Positions 1 to 5,065 of a DNA stretch of 5,065 nucleotides are shown piece by piece. Below the pieces are notes generated by a model. The model worked only from the letters and a program-made list of their open reading frames with translations. It ran no database searches and was not told the DNA's origin. The stretch spans positions 1 through 5,065 of the forward strand of contig JAIDJS010000265.1 of the NCBI GenBank assembly GCA_029052085.1. Direction: 5' to 3'. The position numbers were made by a program, and so were the translations under genes. The DNA comes from Eubacterium sp. GTDB taxonomy: Bacteria > Bacillota > Clostridia > Oscillospirales > Acutalibacteraceae. Each line of letters opens with the position of its first letter. The stretch's first letter is position 1.

Positions 1-15
1 AAAGAAGGCAGAATT

Positions 16-969
16 ATGGATATTTTAGAATTAAAACCTGTTTTTAAAGATTATATATGGGGCGGAACAAGGCTTCGTGATGATTTCAACCTTGAATGTG
101 ACTTAGACCCTGTTGCAGAGGGCTGGATGCTTGCCTGTCACAAGGACGGAAAAAACACAATCGCCGGTGGAGAGTATGACGGACAAACACTTGAAGAGGT
201 TATAGAAAAACAGGGCAAAATTAAAGTTGCAGGAACAAGAGCGGAAGCTTTTCCATATTTCCCTGTTCTGATAAAGCTGATTGATGCAAAGGATAATCTT
301 TCCATTCAGGTGCATCCTGACAATGATTATGCGCAGAGAGTTGAACACGAATTCGGAAAAACCGAAATCTGGTATGTGCTGGATGCAGCTGACGATGCCA
401 CTCTTATTTATGGATTTAACGAAAAAATTTCATCAGAGGAATTCAGAAAAGCGATTGAAGAAAACACGCTTATGGATGTACTCAATGTTGTTAAGGTAAA
501 AAAAGGCGATTTATTCTTTATTGAAGCCGGAACAGTGCATGCCATCGGCAAGGGCGCTTTAATCGCTGAAATTCAGCAGAACAGCAATTCTACATACCGT
601 GTTTATGATTATGGCAGAGTCGGAAAAGACGGCAAGCCGAGAGAGCTTCACATTGACAAGGCAGTTGATGTTTCCGTTACAGAGCCCGCCAAATATGACA
701 TCAGGCCATTCGGCGAAGCAAAAGAGATTGACGGCGGCGTAAGTCAGCTTCTGACTGAATGTGATTTATTCACAGTGAATCACTATGATGTTAAAACAAA
801 AATTGAGCTTGAAGCTGATGAAACAAGCTTTAATCATATTCTTGTTGTTGACGGAAATGGAAAAATCAATGATAGGCCGCTAAAAAAAGGCAGCAGCTTT
901 TTCATTCCAGCGAATTTCGGCAAATACGAAATCAGCGGCGAATGTGAAATTATTGTAACAAAAATATAA
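16..969 (+). CDS. manA: Class I mannose-6-phosphate isomerase (phosphomannose isomerase)
   Basis: This cytoplasmic zinc enzyme interconverts mannose 6-phosphate and fructose 6-phosphate, linking mannose use and GDP-mannose synthesis to glycolysis. The 317-residue product matches the usual length of the short Firmicutes form (about 315 residues). Family features visible are KDYIWGGTRLRD (11-22), LIKLIDAKDNLSIQVHPD (85-102), GKTEIWY (114-120), AGTVHAIGKGALIAEIQQNS (171-190) and TYRVYDYGR (193-201). By analogy with characterised enzymes the zinc ligands are Gln98, His100, Glu117 and His175, and Arg195 is the conserved active-site arginine; all are present. The C-terminal part (about 245-317) is the second small cupin-like domain and ends in EIIVTKI, as is usual. 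The ATG at 16 is preceded by AGAAGG (3-8) at 7-nt spacing. Any promoter or upstream operon partner is outside the window. A perfect hairpin just after the stop ends the transcript. The family assignment is firm; use of other sugar phosphates cannot be excluded. Confidence 0.96.
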   Translation: MDILELKPVFKDYIWGGTRLRDDFNLECDLDPVAEGWMLACHKDGKNTIAGGEYDGQTLEEVIEKQGKIKVAGTRAEAFPYFPVLIKLIDAKDNLSIQVHPDNDYAQRVEHEFGKTEIWYVLDAADDATLIYGFNEKISSEEFRKAIEENTLMDVLNVVKVKKGDLFFIEAGTVHAIGKGALIAEIQQNSNSTYRVYDYGRVGKDGKPRELHIDKAVDVSVTEPAKYDIRPFGEAKEIDGGVSQLLTECDLFTVNHYDVKTKIELEADETSFNHILVVDGNGKINDRPLKKGSSFFIPANFGKYEISGECEIIVTKI

Positions 970-982
970 CAATTATAATATT

Positions 983-1022
983 AAAAAATAGCGGATGGAT
1001 AAAAAACCATCCGCTATTTTTT
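983..1022. terminator. Bidirectional Rho-independent terminator between manA and the LRR/FN3 gene
   Basis: A perfect 16-bp inverted repeat (983-998 with 1007-1022) surrounds an 8-nt A-rich loop. The core is GCGGATGG/CCATCCGC, flanked by six A on the left and six T on the right. The T-run therefore follows the GC-rich stem on either strand, and the element can end both manA (+) and the convergent gene (-). Its right arm overlaps the TAA stop codon of the - strand gene (1021-1023), so the two convergent genes share one very compact terminator. Confidence 0.95.
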
Positions 1023-1815
1023 AATAAACACCGCTGATTTCAGAGCTATATGCTGATGTTATAGTATTATTATTGTTTACCGCTCTTACCTTGTAAGTAT
1101 ATGTTTTTCCTTTAACCGCACCGCCGACTGTTACTGAATTTGTTGTTGCGGTTTTGAGCAAACGATATGAGCCGTCTGCTTTTCTAAGATAAATCTCGTA
1201 CTTAGCCGCACCCGCAACTGCGTTCCACGAAAGTGTAAATGACGCATTTTTATTTGTTCTGATTGTCGGTATAGGTGGTACAAGGCATATCGTATTTTTC
1301 GCAGAAACGGCAGCACTGTAAGCTGATACCAGATTACTGTTTTTACCTACTGCTCTGACTTTATATGTATACGTCTGTCCGTAAACCGCACCACCGATTA
1401 TTGTTGAATTTGTTGTTACGGTTTTTAGCAAACGATATGAGCCGTCTGCTTTTCTAAGATAAATCTCATACTTATCCGCACCCGCAACTGCGTTCCATGA
1501 AAGTGTTAAGGAGGCATTTGTATTTGCCTTGACTCTTGGCACAGGCGGTACAAGACATATCGTATTTTTCGCGGAAACGGCAGCACTGTAAGCTGATACC
1601 AGATTACTGTTTTTACCTACCGCTCTAACTTTGTATGTATACGTCTTTCCGTAAACTGCACCGCCGATTGTTGCTGAATTTGTTGTTACGGTTTTTAGCA
1701 ATCTATATGAACCATCAGCATTTCTGAGATAAACTTCATAACATCTTGCAGGAAAAACATCGTCCCACGAAAGTGTGAATGAGGCATTTTTATTTGCCGT
1801 TATCTGAGGAACAGG
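1021..1815 (-). repeat. Three tandem 270-bp repeats encoding FN3 domains 2-4
   Basis: The coding sequence repeats with an exact 270-bp (90-codon) period: unit A 1815-1546, unit B 1545-1276, unit C 1275-1021 (cut short by the stop). Identity is patchy. Units A and B share an identical 47-bp stretch (1574-1620 and 1304-1350), encoding part of the KNSNLVSAYSAAVS segment. Units B and C share an identical 41-bp stretch (1427-1467 and 1157-1197), encoding the YLRKADGSYRLL region. The FN3 domain before unit A (about 1840-2094) is much more diverged at both DNA and protein level and does not keep the period. Confidence 0.93.
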
Positions 1816-3129
1816 CGCTACCATTGTCTTATCATTCATACCCGAAACCTCATTGCTGAAATCCGATACAAATTTGTGATTTATAGCACTGACCGCTCTA
1901 ACTTTATATCTATAAGTATGAACATATTCCATAACTTCAGTTTTTATTGCTGTTTTATCAGTTGTATACTTAAGATTATATGTATTTTTATCATTATCGT
2001 ATATATATACTTCATAGCTTCCTGCACCCTCAATATAGTTCCAGGAAATTAAAAATGTACCATCTTTATTAACAATTAAATTTGCTTTAGGTGCATCAAG
2101 CCTTTCTTCACCAAGGACAACAAATTTATTGCCGTTTTTGTTTGCATAAGTTTCTGCTGTTGAATTCTTAAAACCATAAATAGTTATATTTGATGGAATT
2201 GAATCTCCAAGAAATTCACAATTTCGGCTGAACATGATTATTTCTTCAAGATTGGTACAATTTTGCATAATCTTTGCATCCCATTTCAATGATTCCAACT
2301 CATACGGGAAAGTAATCTTCGTTAAGCTTGTACAATTCTCAAAAATATCCATATACAGATTTGTTATATCAATAGGAAGTGTAACGCTTTTCAAGCTTGA
2401 ACAATTACGAAACACATTAGAATCTATCTGTATTACACTATCCGGAATTTCTATACTTTCAAGGCTTGTGCAATCCTTAAACGCGTCCTTTACTATTTCT
2501 GTTACGCTGTCAGGAATAATTACTTTCTTTAAATTTGTGCAACCATCGAAAGCTGCATAGGGAATTTCTTTTAAACCATTTGGAAGCACAATTTCCTCTA
2601 AACTTGTGCATTCTTGGAATATTCTTCCTTCCATTGAGGTTACACTATCCGGAATAGCAACGCTTTTTAAACTTTTACAACCAGCAAAAGCAGATTCGCC
2701 AATTGCCGTAACATTATCCGGAATTACAATACTTTCCAAGCTCGAACATAATCCCAACACTCTATCCGGCAATTCAGTTATGTTTTTCGAGAATTTAATG
2801 CTTTCTAAATTTATCAACCAATAAAAAGAACCATTTTTAATTTGCAAAACACTATCCGGAATAACAATGCTTTTAATTATTTTTCTGTTTGTAGAAAAAG
2901 AAGTCTTAATAGAAGTAACCCTTTTACCATCTATCTCTTCCGGGAAAACCAAATCGGGATTATCTCCTCTATACGCTTCAATCTGAACAGTTCCGTCAGC
3001 AAGAACTGTATAATTAAAGTCGCCATATTCAAATATTTCCGCATATGCAGTTAAGCTTATTCCGGCAAATAAACTGAGCAGCATTGCTGCTGAAAGCAAA
3101 ACACTTAATGTTTTTTTTATTTTTTTCAT
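1021..3129 (-). CDS. Secreted leucine-rich repeat (LRR_5/BspA-type) protein with four fibronectin type III domains
   Basis: The 702-residue precursor opens with a signal peptide: basic MKKIKKT, a hydrophobic core, and likely cleavage after LTAYA (residue 30). A short beta-rich head (31-83, with YTVLADGTVQIEAY) precedes about ten 23-residue repeats of the form LxSIxIPDSVTxIxxxAFxxCTS (84-314) and the usual cap ITIYGFKNSTAETYA (315-329). Four FN3-like domains follow at about 346-430, 439-528, 529-618 and 619-702, each with an LSWN/LISWN strand and a TYTYKVRAV-type strand. I see no LPXTG motif, SLH domain, C-terminal membrane anchor or catalytic domain, so it is probably released or held non-covalently. 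Proteins of this build are usually taken as adhesins or binding proteins; the ligand is unknown. The start at 3129 is supported by AAGGAGG at 10-nt spacing, the signal peptide, and a promoter whose -10 lies at 3213-3218. The frame stays open upstream to a GTG at 3222, but that codon lies inside the promoter. It appears to be a single-gene transcript. Confidence 0.93.
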   Translation of the reverse strand: MKKIKKTLSVLLSAAMLLSLFAGISLTAYAEIFEYGDFNYTVLADGTVQIEAYRGDNPDLVFPEEIDGKRVTSIKTSFSTNRKIIKSIVIPDSVLQIKNGSFYWLINLESIKFSKNITELPDRVLGLCSSLESIVIPDNVTAIGESAFAGCKSLKSVAIPDSVTSMEGRIFQECTSLEEIVLPNGLKEIPYAAFDGCTNLKKVIIPDSVTEIVKDAFKDCTSLESIEIPDSVIQIDSNVFRNCSSLKSVTLPIDITNLYMDIFENCTSLTKITFPYELESLKWDAKIMQNCTNLEEIIMFSRNCEFLGDSIPSNITIYGFKNSTAETYANKNGNKFVVLGEERLDAPKANLIVNKDGTFLISWNYIEGAGSYEVYIYDNDKNTYNLKYTTDKTAIKTEVMEYVHTYRYKVRAVSAINHKFVSDFSNEVSGMNDKTMVAPVPQITANKNASFTLSWDDVFPARCYEVYLRNADGSYRLLKTVTTNSATIGGAVYGKTYTYKVRAVGKNSNLVSAYSAAVSAKNTICLVPPVPRVKANTNASLTLSWNAVAGADKYEIYLRKADGSYRLLKTVTTNSTIIGGAVYGQTYTYKVRAVGKNSNLVSAYSAAVSAKNTICLVPPIPTIRTNKNASFTLSWNAVAGAAKYEIYLRKADGSYRLLKTATTNSVTVGGAVKGKTYTYKVRAVNNNNTITSAYSSEISGVY
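2188..2880 (-). repeat. Degenerate 69-bp tandem repeats encoding LRR_5 units
   Basis: About ten imperfect 69-bp (23-codon) units encode the leucine-rich repeats. On the + strand the phrase CACTATCCGGAAT or close variants recurs at about 2435-2447, 2642-2653 and 2849-2861, with further diverged copies near 2505 and 2712; it is the antisense of codons for IPDSV. The two units nearest the FN3 domains depart from the 23-residue spacing (25 and 21 residues), which is typical of the edge of such arrays. These are protein-level repeats, not CRISPR or intergenic repeats. Confidence 0.9.
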
Positions 3130-3139
3130 AAATTTAATG

Positions 3140-3146
3140 CCTCCTT
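3140..3146 (-). promoter_or_regulatory. Ribosome binding site AAGGAGG of the LRR/FN3 gene
   Basis: AAGGAGG is a perfect match to the 16S anti-Shine-Dalgarno core and lies 10 nt before the ATG at 3129. It settles the start codon in favour of MKKIKK and against the upstream in-frame GTG at 3222. Confidence 0.92.
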
Positions 3147-3153
3147 GGGAAAA

Positions 3154-3183
3154 AATCAAAAAGAATAAAAATATTTTTTGATT
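3154..3183 (-). other. AT-rich inverted repeat in the 5' leader of the LRR/FN3 gene
   Basis: On the - strand AATCAAAAA and TTTTTGATT form a 9-bp inverted repeat around a 12-nt loop, followed by further T residues and then by the ribosome binding site. The stem contains a single G-C pair, so a stable terminator is unlikely. It may be a weak leader hairpin or a chance product of the very AT-rich leader. Confidence 0.35.
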
Positions 3184-3212
3184 GACGAAACACAAATTCG
3201 GTTTCAAAAAGC

Positions 3213-3241
3213 AGTATAGCACTAAAAAAATTTCAAGTCAA
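3213..3241 (-). promoter_or_regulatory. Sigma-A type promoter of the LRR/FN3 gene
   Basis: Read on the - strand, TTGACT (3241-3236) is followed after exactly 17 bp by TATACT (3218-3213). Each hexamer differs from consensus at one base. Transcription should begin near 3206, giving a leader of roughly 77 nt before the ATG at 3129. The spacing and match suggest constitutive housekeeping transcription; I see no clear operator. Confidence 0.88.
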
Positions 3242-3257
3242 TAAAAAGCATATGAAT

Positions 3258-3297
3258 AAAAAGCCGTTAGTGTGGGTATCATACTAACGACTTTTTT
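3258..3297. terminator. Terminator-like hairpin abutting the DUF378 ribosome binding site (possible attenuator)
   Basis: A 14-bp stem (3258-3271 with 3283-3296) with an 11-nt loop is followed by a T-run (3292-3297) on the + strand. It has one C-A mismatch in + strand RNA, which becomes a U-G wobble in - strand RNA, so the - strand form is slightly more stable; an A/T run also flanks the stem in that direction. In the + direction it ends only 3 nt before the GGAG of the DUF378 gene. It could terminate + transcripts before that gene, act as a leader attenuator, or stop - strand read-through from the spoIIG side before the LRR promoter. I found no convincing + strand promoter upstream of it. Confidence 0.72.
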
Positions 3298-3312
3298 ATT
3301 GGAGATGAGATT

Positions 3313-3522
3313 ATGGGTATTATTAACAGAATTGCTTTAATTCTCAGCATTATCGGCGGTCTTAACTGGGGTTTAATCGGTCTTTTCAAATTTGACCTTG
3401 TTGCATGGATATGCGGCGGACAGGATGCAATTTTTGCAAGAATCATTTACAGCATTGTCGGTCTTGCAGCAATCTGGTGCATCAGCCTTTTATTCAGAAA
3501 CAATGATATGATAAGAGAATAA
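3313..3522 (+). CDS. DUF378 family small membrane protein
   Basis: This 69-residue protein fits the DUF378 family in length and pattern. It has two predicted membrane segments (about 5-27 and 42-62). The characteristic GGLNWGLIGLF (15-25) lies in and just after the first, followed by FDLVAWICG, and IIYSIVGLAAIW (44-55) forms the core of the second. The tail is short and polar (RNNDMIRE). The family is widespread in bacteria, including Bacillus (YuzA), and has no established function. The ATG at 3313 has GGAG (3301-3304) at 8-nt spacing. The gene converges on sigE, with 39 nt between the two stop codons, and diverges from the LRR/FN3 gene. The terminator-like hairpin immediately before its ribosome binding site is unusual and may regulate it. 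Confidence 0.9.
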   Translation: MGIINRIALILSIIGGLNWGLIGLFKFDLVAWICGGQDAIFARIIYSIVGLAAIWCISLLFRNNDMIRE

Positions 3523-3529
3523 AGCGTAT

Positions 3530-3555
3530 AAAAAGTCAAGGCAGTTTACTGCCTT
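3530..3555 (-). terminator. Rho-independent terminator of the spoIIG operon
   Basis: On the - strand AAGGCAG (3555-3549), a 4-nt loop and CTGCCTT (3544-3538) form a 7-bp stem, followed after GAC by five T (3534-3530). It begins 6 nt after the sigE stop codon. On the + strand no T-run follows the stem, so it mainly serves sigE. If it is efficient, the spoIIG transcript ends here and carries no third gene. Confidence 0.8.
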
Positions 3556-3561
3556 ACATAA

Positions 3562-4257
3562 TCAAACATATTCACGCATCATTTCATTTCTTATTTTTTC
3601 AATCATTCTTTTTTCAAGTCTTGAAATATAGCTTTGAGAAATGCCCATTAAATCGGCCAGTTCCTTTTGGGTATGCTCTGTTTCGCCCATAATTCCGAAG
3701 CGCATTTTCATCAGCTCCCTTTCCTTATCCGAAAGGGAGTTTACTATTTTCAAAAGCAGCTTTTTCTCATCGCTGTACTCAATATCAACTGAAATTTCAT
3801 CCGGCTCACTGCCGAGAACATCACGCAGCGTAAGTTCATTGCCGTCCCAATCAATACTCAGCGGTTCATCAAAGCTTAATTCATGCTTTGAATTATTAAC
3901 CTTGCGAAGGTGCATCAGGATTTCATTTTCAATACACCTTGAAGCATAGGTTGCAAACTTGATGTTTTTTTCGGGATTAAAGGTTTTAACGGCTTTCATA
4001 AGACCGATTGTGCCGATAGAAACCAAATCCTCAGTTGAGGTTGCACAGCCGTCAAATTTTTTAGCGATATAAACAACAAGGCGAAGGTTATGCGTTATGA
4101 GCAAATCCCTGTGCACTTCGTTGCCGCTTCTCAGTTCGTTCATAACGGTTTCCTCCTCTTCTTTTGTTAACGGCGGAGGAAGCGTTTCGGGACCGTTTAT
4201 GTAAAAGCATTCTTTTTTTAACAATCTTAAGAAAAACAATTTTATTTTTTCAAACAT
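3562..4257 (-). CDS. sigE: RNA polymerase sporulation sigma factor sigma-E (pro-sigma-E)
   Basis: Sigma-E is the first mother-cell-specific sigma factor of sporulation and is made as an inactive precursor. The 231-residue product closely resembles B. subtilis SigE (239 residues as I recall). Visible are [12 protein letters not shown] (24-35), region 2 (about 51-120, with [29 protein letters not shown] and [20 protein letters not shown]), the linker [15 protein letters not shown] (128-142), and region 4 (about 174-226) whose helix-turn-helix is [20 protein letters not shown] (196-215). [16 protein letters not shown] and the spoIIGA gene just upstream argue for sigma-E rather than sigma-K. The pro-sequence is amphipathic and basic ([18 protein letters not shown]). 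By alignment with the B. subtilis YYIGG site, cleavage by SpoIIGA should fall near F18-Y19, giving about 18 residues against about 27 in B. subtilis. The ATG at 4257 has a Shine-Dalgarno sequence that overlaps the spoIIGA stop. A terminator follows, and no sigG gene is seen downstream in this window. Confidence 0.97.
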   Translation of the reverse strand: MFEKIKLFFLRLLKKECFYINGPETLPPPLTKEEEETVMNELRSGNEVHRDLLITHNLRLVVYIAKKFDGCATSTEDLVSIGTIGLMKAVKTFNPEKNIKFATYASRCIENEILMHLRKVNNSKHELSFDEPLSIDWDGNELTLRDVLGSEPDEISVDIEYSDEKKLLLKIVNSLSDKERELMKMRFGIMGETEHTQKELADLMGISQSYISRLEKRMIEKIRNEMMREYV

Positions 4258-4263
4258 ATTATT

Positions 4264-4269
4264 ACCTCA
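4264..4269 (-). promoter_or_regulatory. sigE ribosome binding site overlapping the spoIIGA stop codon
   Basis: On the - strand TGAGGT contains both the TGA stop of spoIIGA (4269-4267) and the GAGG Shine-Dalgarno core of sigE (4268-4265), 7 nt before the sigE ATG. Ribosomes ending spoIIGA therefore stop on the sigE initiation region, which favours translational coupling and balanced output of the protease and its substrate. Confidence 0.85.
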
Positions 4270-5061
4270 ATTTAATATTTTTGGATTAAGAATTCCTTGG
4301 TATTCTCCTTTTTTTACACTGCTGCTCAATGCAATATAAACATCATTTATTTCAACACTTCCAAGTGAAGAGCTTATCTCAACCTTATCAGGCTTAAAAG
4401 CGGAAAGCACCCCCTCTCCTCCTACAGACGAAAACGGGATAAGCCTCTGGCAGGGAGCGTTTTCAAAAAGACTGTTATCAGCAACAATAACAGGAAAATC
4501 AGAAAACGGCTCTTTCAGATTATTTCCGCTGTCTGCAAAAGCAAAAAATTTAGTTTTCTTTTCATTATGATAAACACTTATGCTATACAGCTCCTTAACG
4601 ACTGTTTTATTATTATAAATTCTGATAACAACAACAGATATAAGATACGCCGCCAATGCCGATATAAGAAGCACACGCGCCGATACATTAAAATACACCG
4701 TTGAATTATTGATAACAACACCGCTCGGCTTAAAAATAAACCACAGTCCGATAATGATACCGACAAACAATAAATTTACAAAGAAAAAAATTGCTGTTTC
4801 TTTTATGTACGCTTTAATGCCTTTATATTTAAAAGCAACAAAAACGATAAGCATGGCTGCAGCAAGCTTGCCAAGACTTGACACGGCAAAATGAAGACTG
4901 TCCCAAAGAATAACAAGAGAGTAAGCGCCCCCGATGAACGAAGCCAGAACAATCCGCCACAGCTTTTCGCTGCGTTTTGAGAATTTCGCAGTAATCTGCA
5001 AAAGAAAGAATGTTATAAAGAAGTTTACAACAAACAGAATATCTACATATATAACATTCAT
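4267..5061 (-). CDS. spoIIGA: Sigma-E processing peptidase SpoIIGA
   Basis: SpoIIGA is the membrane-embedded aspartic protease that cleaves pro-sigma-E in the mother cell; in B. subtilis it is activated by the forespore signal protein SpoIIR, which is not encoded here. The 264-residue product starts with the family-typical MNVIYVDILFVVNFF. It shows five membrane segments at about 4-22, 35-53, 62-78, 88-110 and 128-148, then a cytoplasmic protease domain. FADSGNNLKEP (175-185) holds the catalytic motif DSGN with Asp177, equivalent to Asp183 in B. subtilis. LIPFSSVGGEGVLSAFKPD (207-225) and the closing GEYQGILNP (252-260) are also family signatures. It is shorter than B. subtilis SpoIIGA (about 309 residues), but both ends look intact. 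The stop codon overlaps the sigE ribosome binding site. Only 4 nt upstream of the ATG are in the window, so its ribosome binding site and the promoter, Spo0A-dependent in Bacillus, lie outside. Confidence 0.95.
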   Translation of the reverse strand: MNVIYVDILFVVNFFITFFLLQITAKFSKRSEKLWRIVLASFIGGAYSLVILWDSLHFAVSSLGKLAAAMLIVFVAFKYKGIKAYIKETAIFFFVNLLFVGIIIGLWFIFKPSGVVINNSTVYFNVSARVLLISALAAYLISVVVIRIYNNKTVVKELYSISVYHNEKKTKFFAFADSGNNLKEPFSDFPVIVADNSLFENAPCQRLIPFSSVGGEGVLSAFKPDKVEISSSLGSVEINDVYIALSSSVKKGEYQGILNPKILN

Positions 5062-5065
5062 ACAC

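Noticed and set aside
2234..2824. Two + strand open frames (2234-2560 and 2606-2824) with a recurring VTLSGI motif.
   Set aside because: They are antisense shadows of the LRR repeats. The motif is the reverse complement of the repeated IPDSV codons, and neither frame has a suitable ribosome binding site or family resemblance.
2188..2880. Regularly spaced short repeats that could suggest a CRISPR-like array.
   Set aside because: The 69-bp period equals 23 codons of an LRR_5 unit, the whole repeat is degenerate rather than identical repeats with unique spacers, and it lies inside a coding frame with a signal peptide.
3182..3220. TTGACG at 3182-3187 on the + strand as a -35 element of a DUF378 promoter.
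   Set aside because: The bases at 16-18 bp spacing are CAAAAA-like, with no acceptable -10. The TATAGC at 3215-3220 is 27 bp away.
3130..3222. In-frame 5' extension of the LRR/FN3 gene to a GTG at 3222, adding 31 residues.
   Set aside because: The GTG lies between the -35 and -10 hexamers of the promoter, upstream of the predicted transcription start. AAGGAGG plus a classic signal peptide support the ATG at 3129.
3562..4257. Annotation as sigma-K or sigma-F/G rather than sigma-E.
   Set aside because: The pro-sequence, the ETLPPPL start, the [13 protein letters not shown] linker and the directly upstream spoIIGA gene fit sigma-E specifically.
4829..5065. Overlapping - strand frame of 78 codons at the right edge.
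   Set aside because: It is an out-of-frame shadow of the N-terminal membrane region of spoIIGA, rich in Cys and lacking any family resemblance.

Overview
The window looks like a piece of chromosome from an AT-rich, endospore-forming Firmicute, most likely a gut-type Clostridia. The main reason is the adjacent pair spoIIGA-sigE, which is confined to endospore formers. Supporting signs are strong AAGGAGG-type ribosome binding sites, a consensus sigma-A promoter, and a secreted LRR_5/fibronectin-III protein of a kind common in Ruminococcus/Eubacterium-like genomes. I cannot name the species.

Layout, left to right. (1) manA, a class I mannose-6-phosphate isomerase, runs on the + strand (16-969). 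(2) A near-ideal hairpin at 983-1022 terminates manA and also a large gene converging on it. (3) That gene (1021-3129, - strand) encodes a 702-residue secreted protein: signal peptide, about ten BspA-type leucine-rich repeats, then four fibronectin type III domains. The last three domains are copies with an exact 270-bp period. Its promoter (TTGACT-17 bp-TATACT), ribosome binding site and start codon are all visible and fix the start at 3129. (4) A hairpin at 3258-3297 with a T-run sits directly against the ribosome binding site of a small + strand DUF378 membrane-protein gene (3313-3522). (5) On the - strand lies the end of the spoIIG operon: spoIIGA (4267-5061) followed by sigE (3562-4257) and a terminator at 3530-3555.

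How the genes relate. spoIIGA and sigE form one functional unit. SpoIIGA is the membrane aspartic protease that removes the pro-sequence of sigma-E in the mother cell during sporulation, and the spoIIGA stop codon lies inside the sigE ribosome binding site, which suggests coupled translation. manA, the LRR/FN3 gene and the DUF378 gene show no evident functional link to that unit or to each other.

I see no mobile element, CRISPR array, tRNA, rRNA or recognisable riboswitch, and no stretch over 300 bases lacks a gene. I do not think the window holds an undescribed system. The points most worth a second look are the short sigma-E pro-sequence, the absence of sigG after sigE, the hybrid structure of the middle FN3 repeat, and the attenuator-like hairpin before the DUF378 gene.
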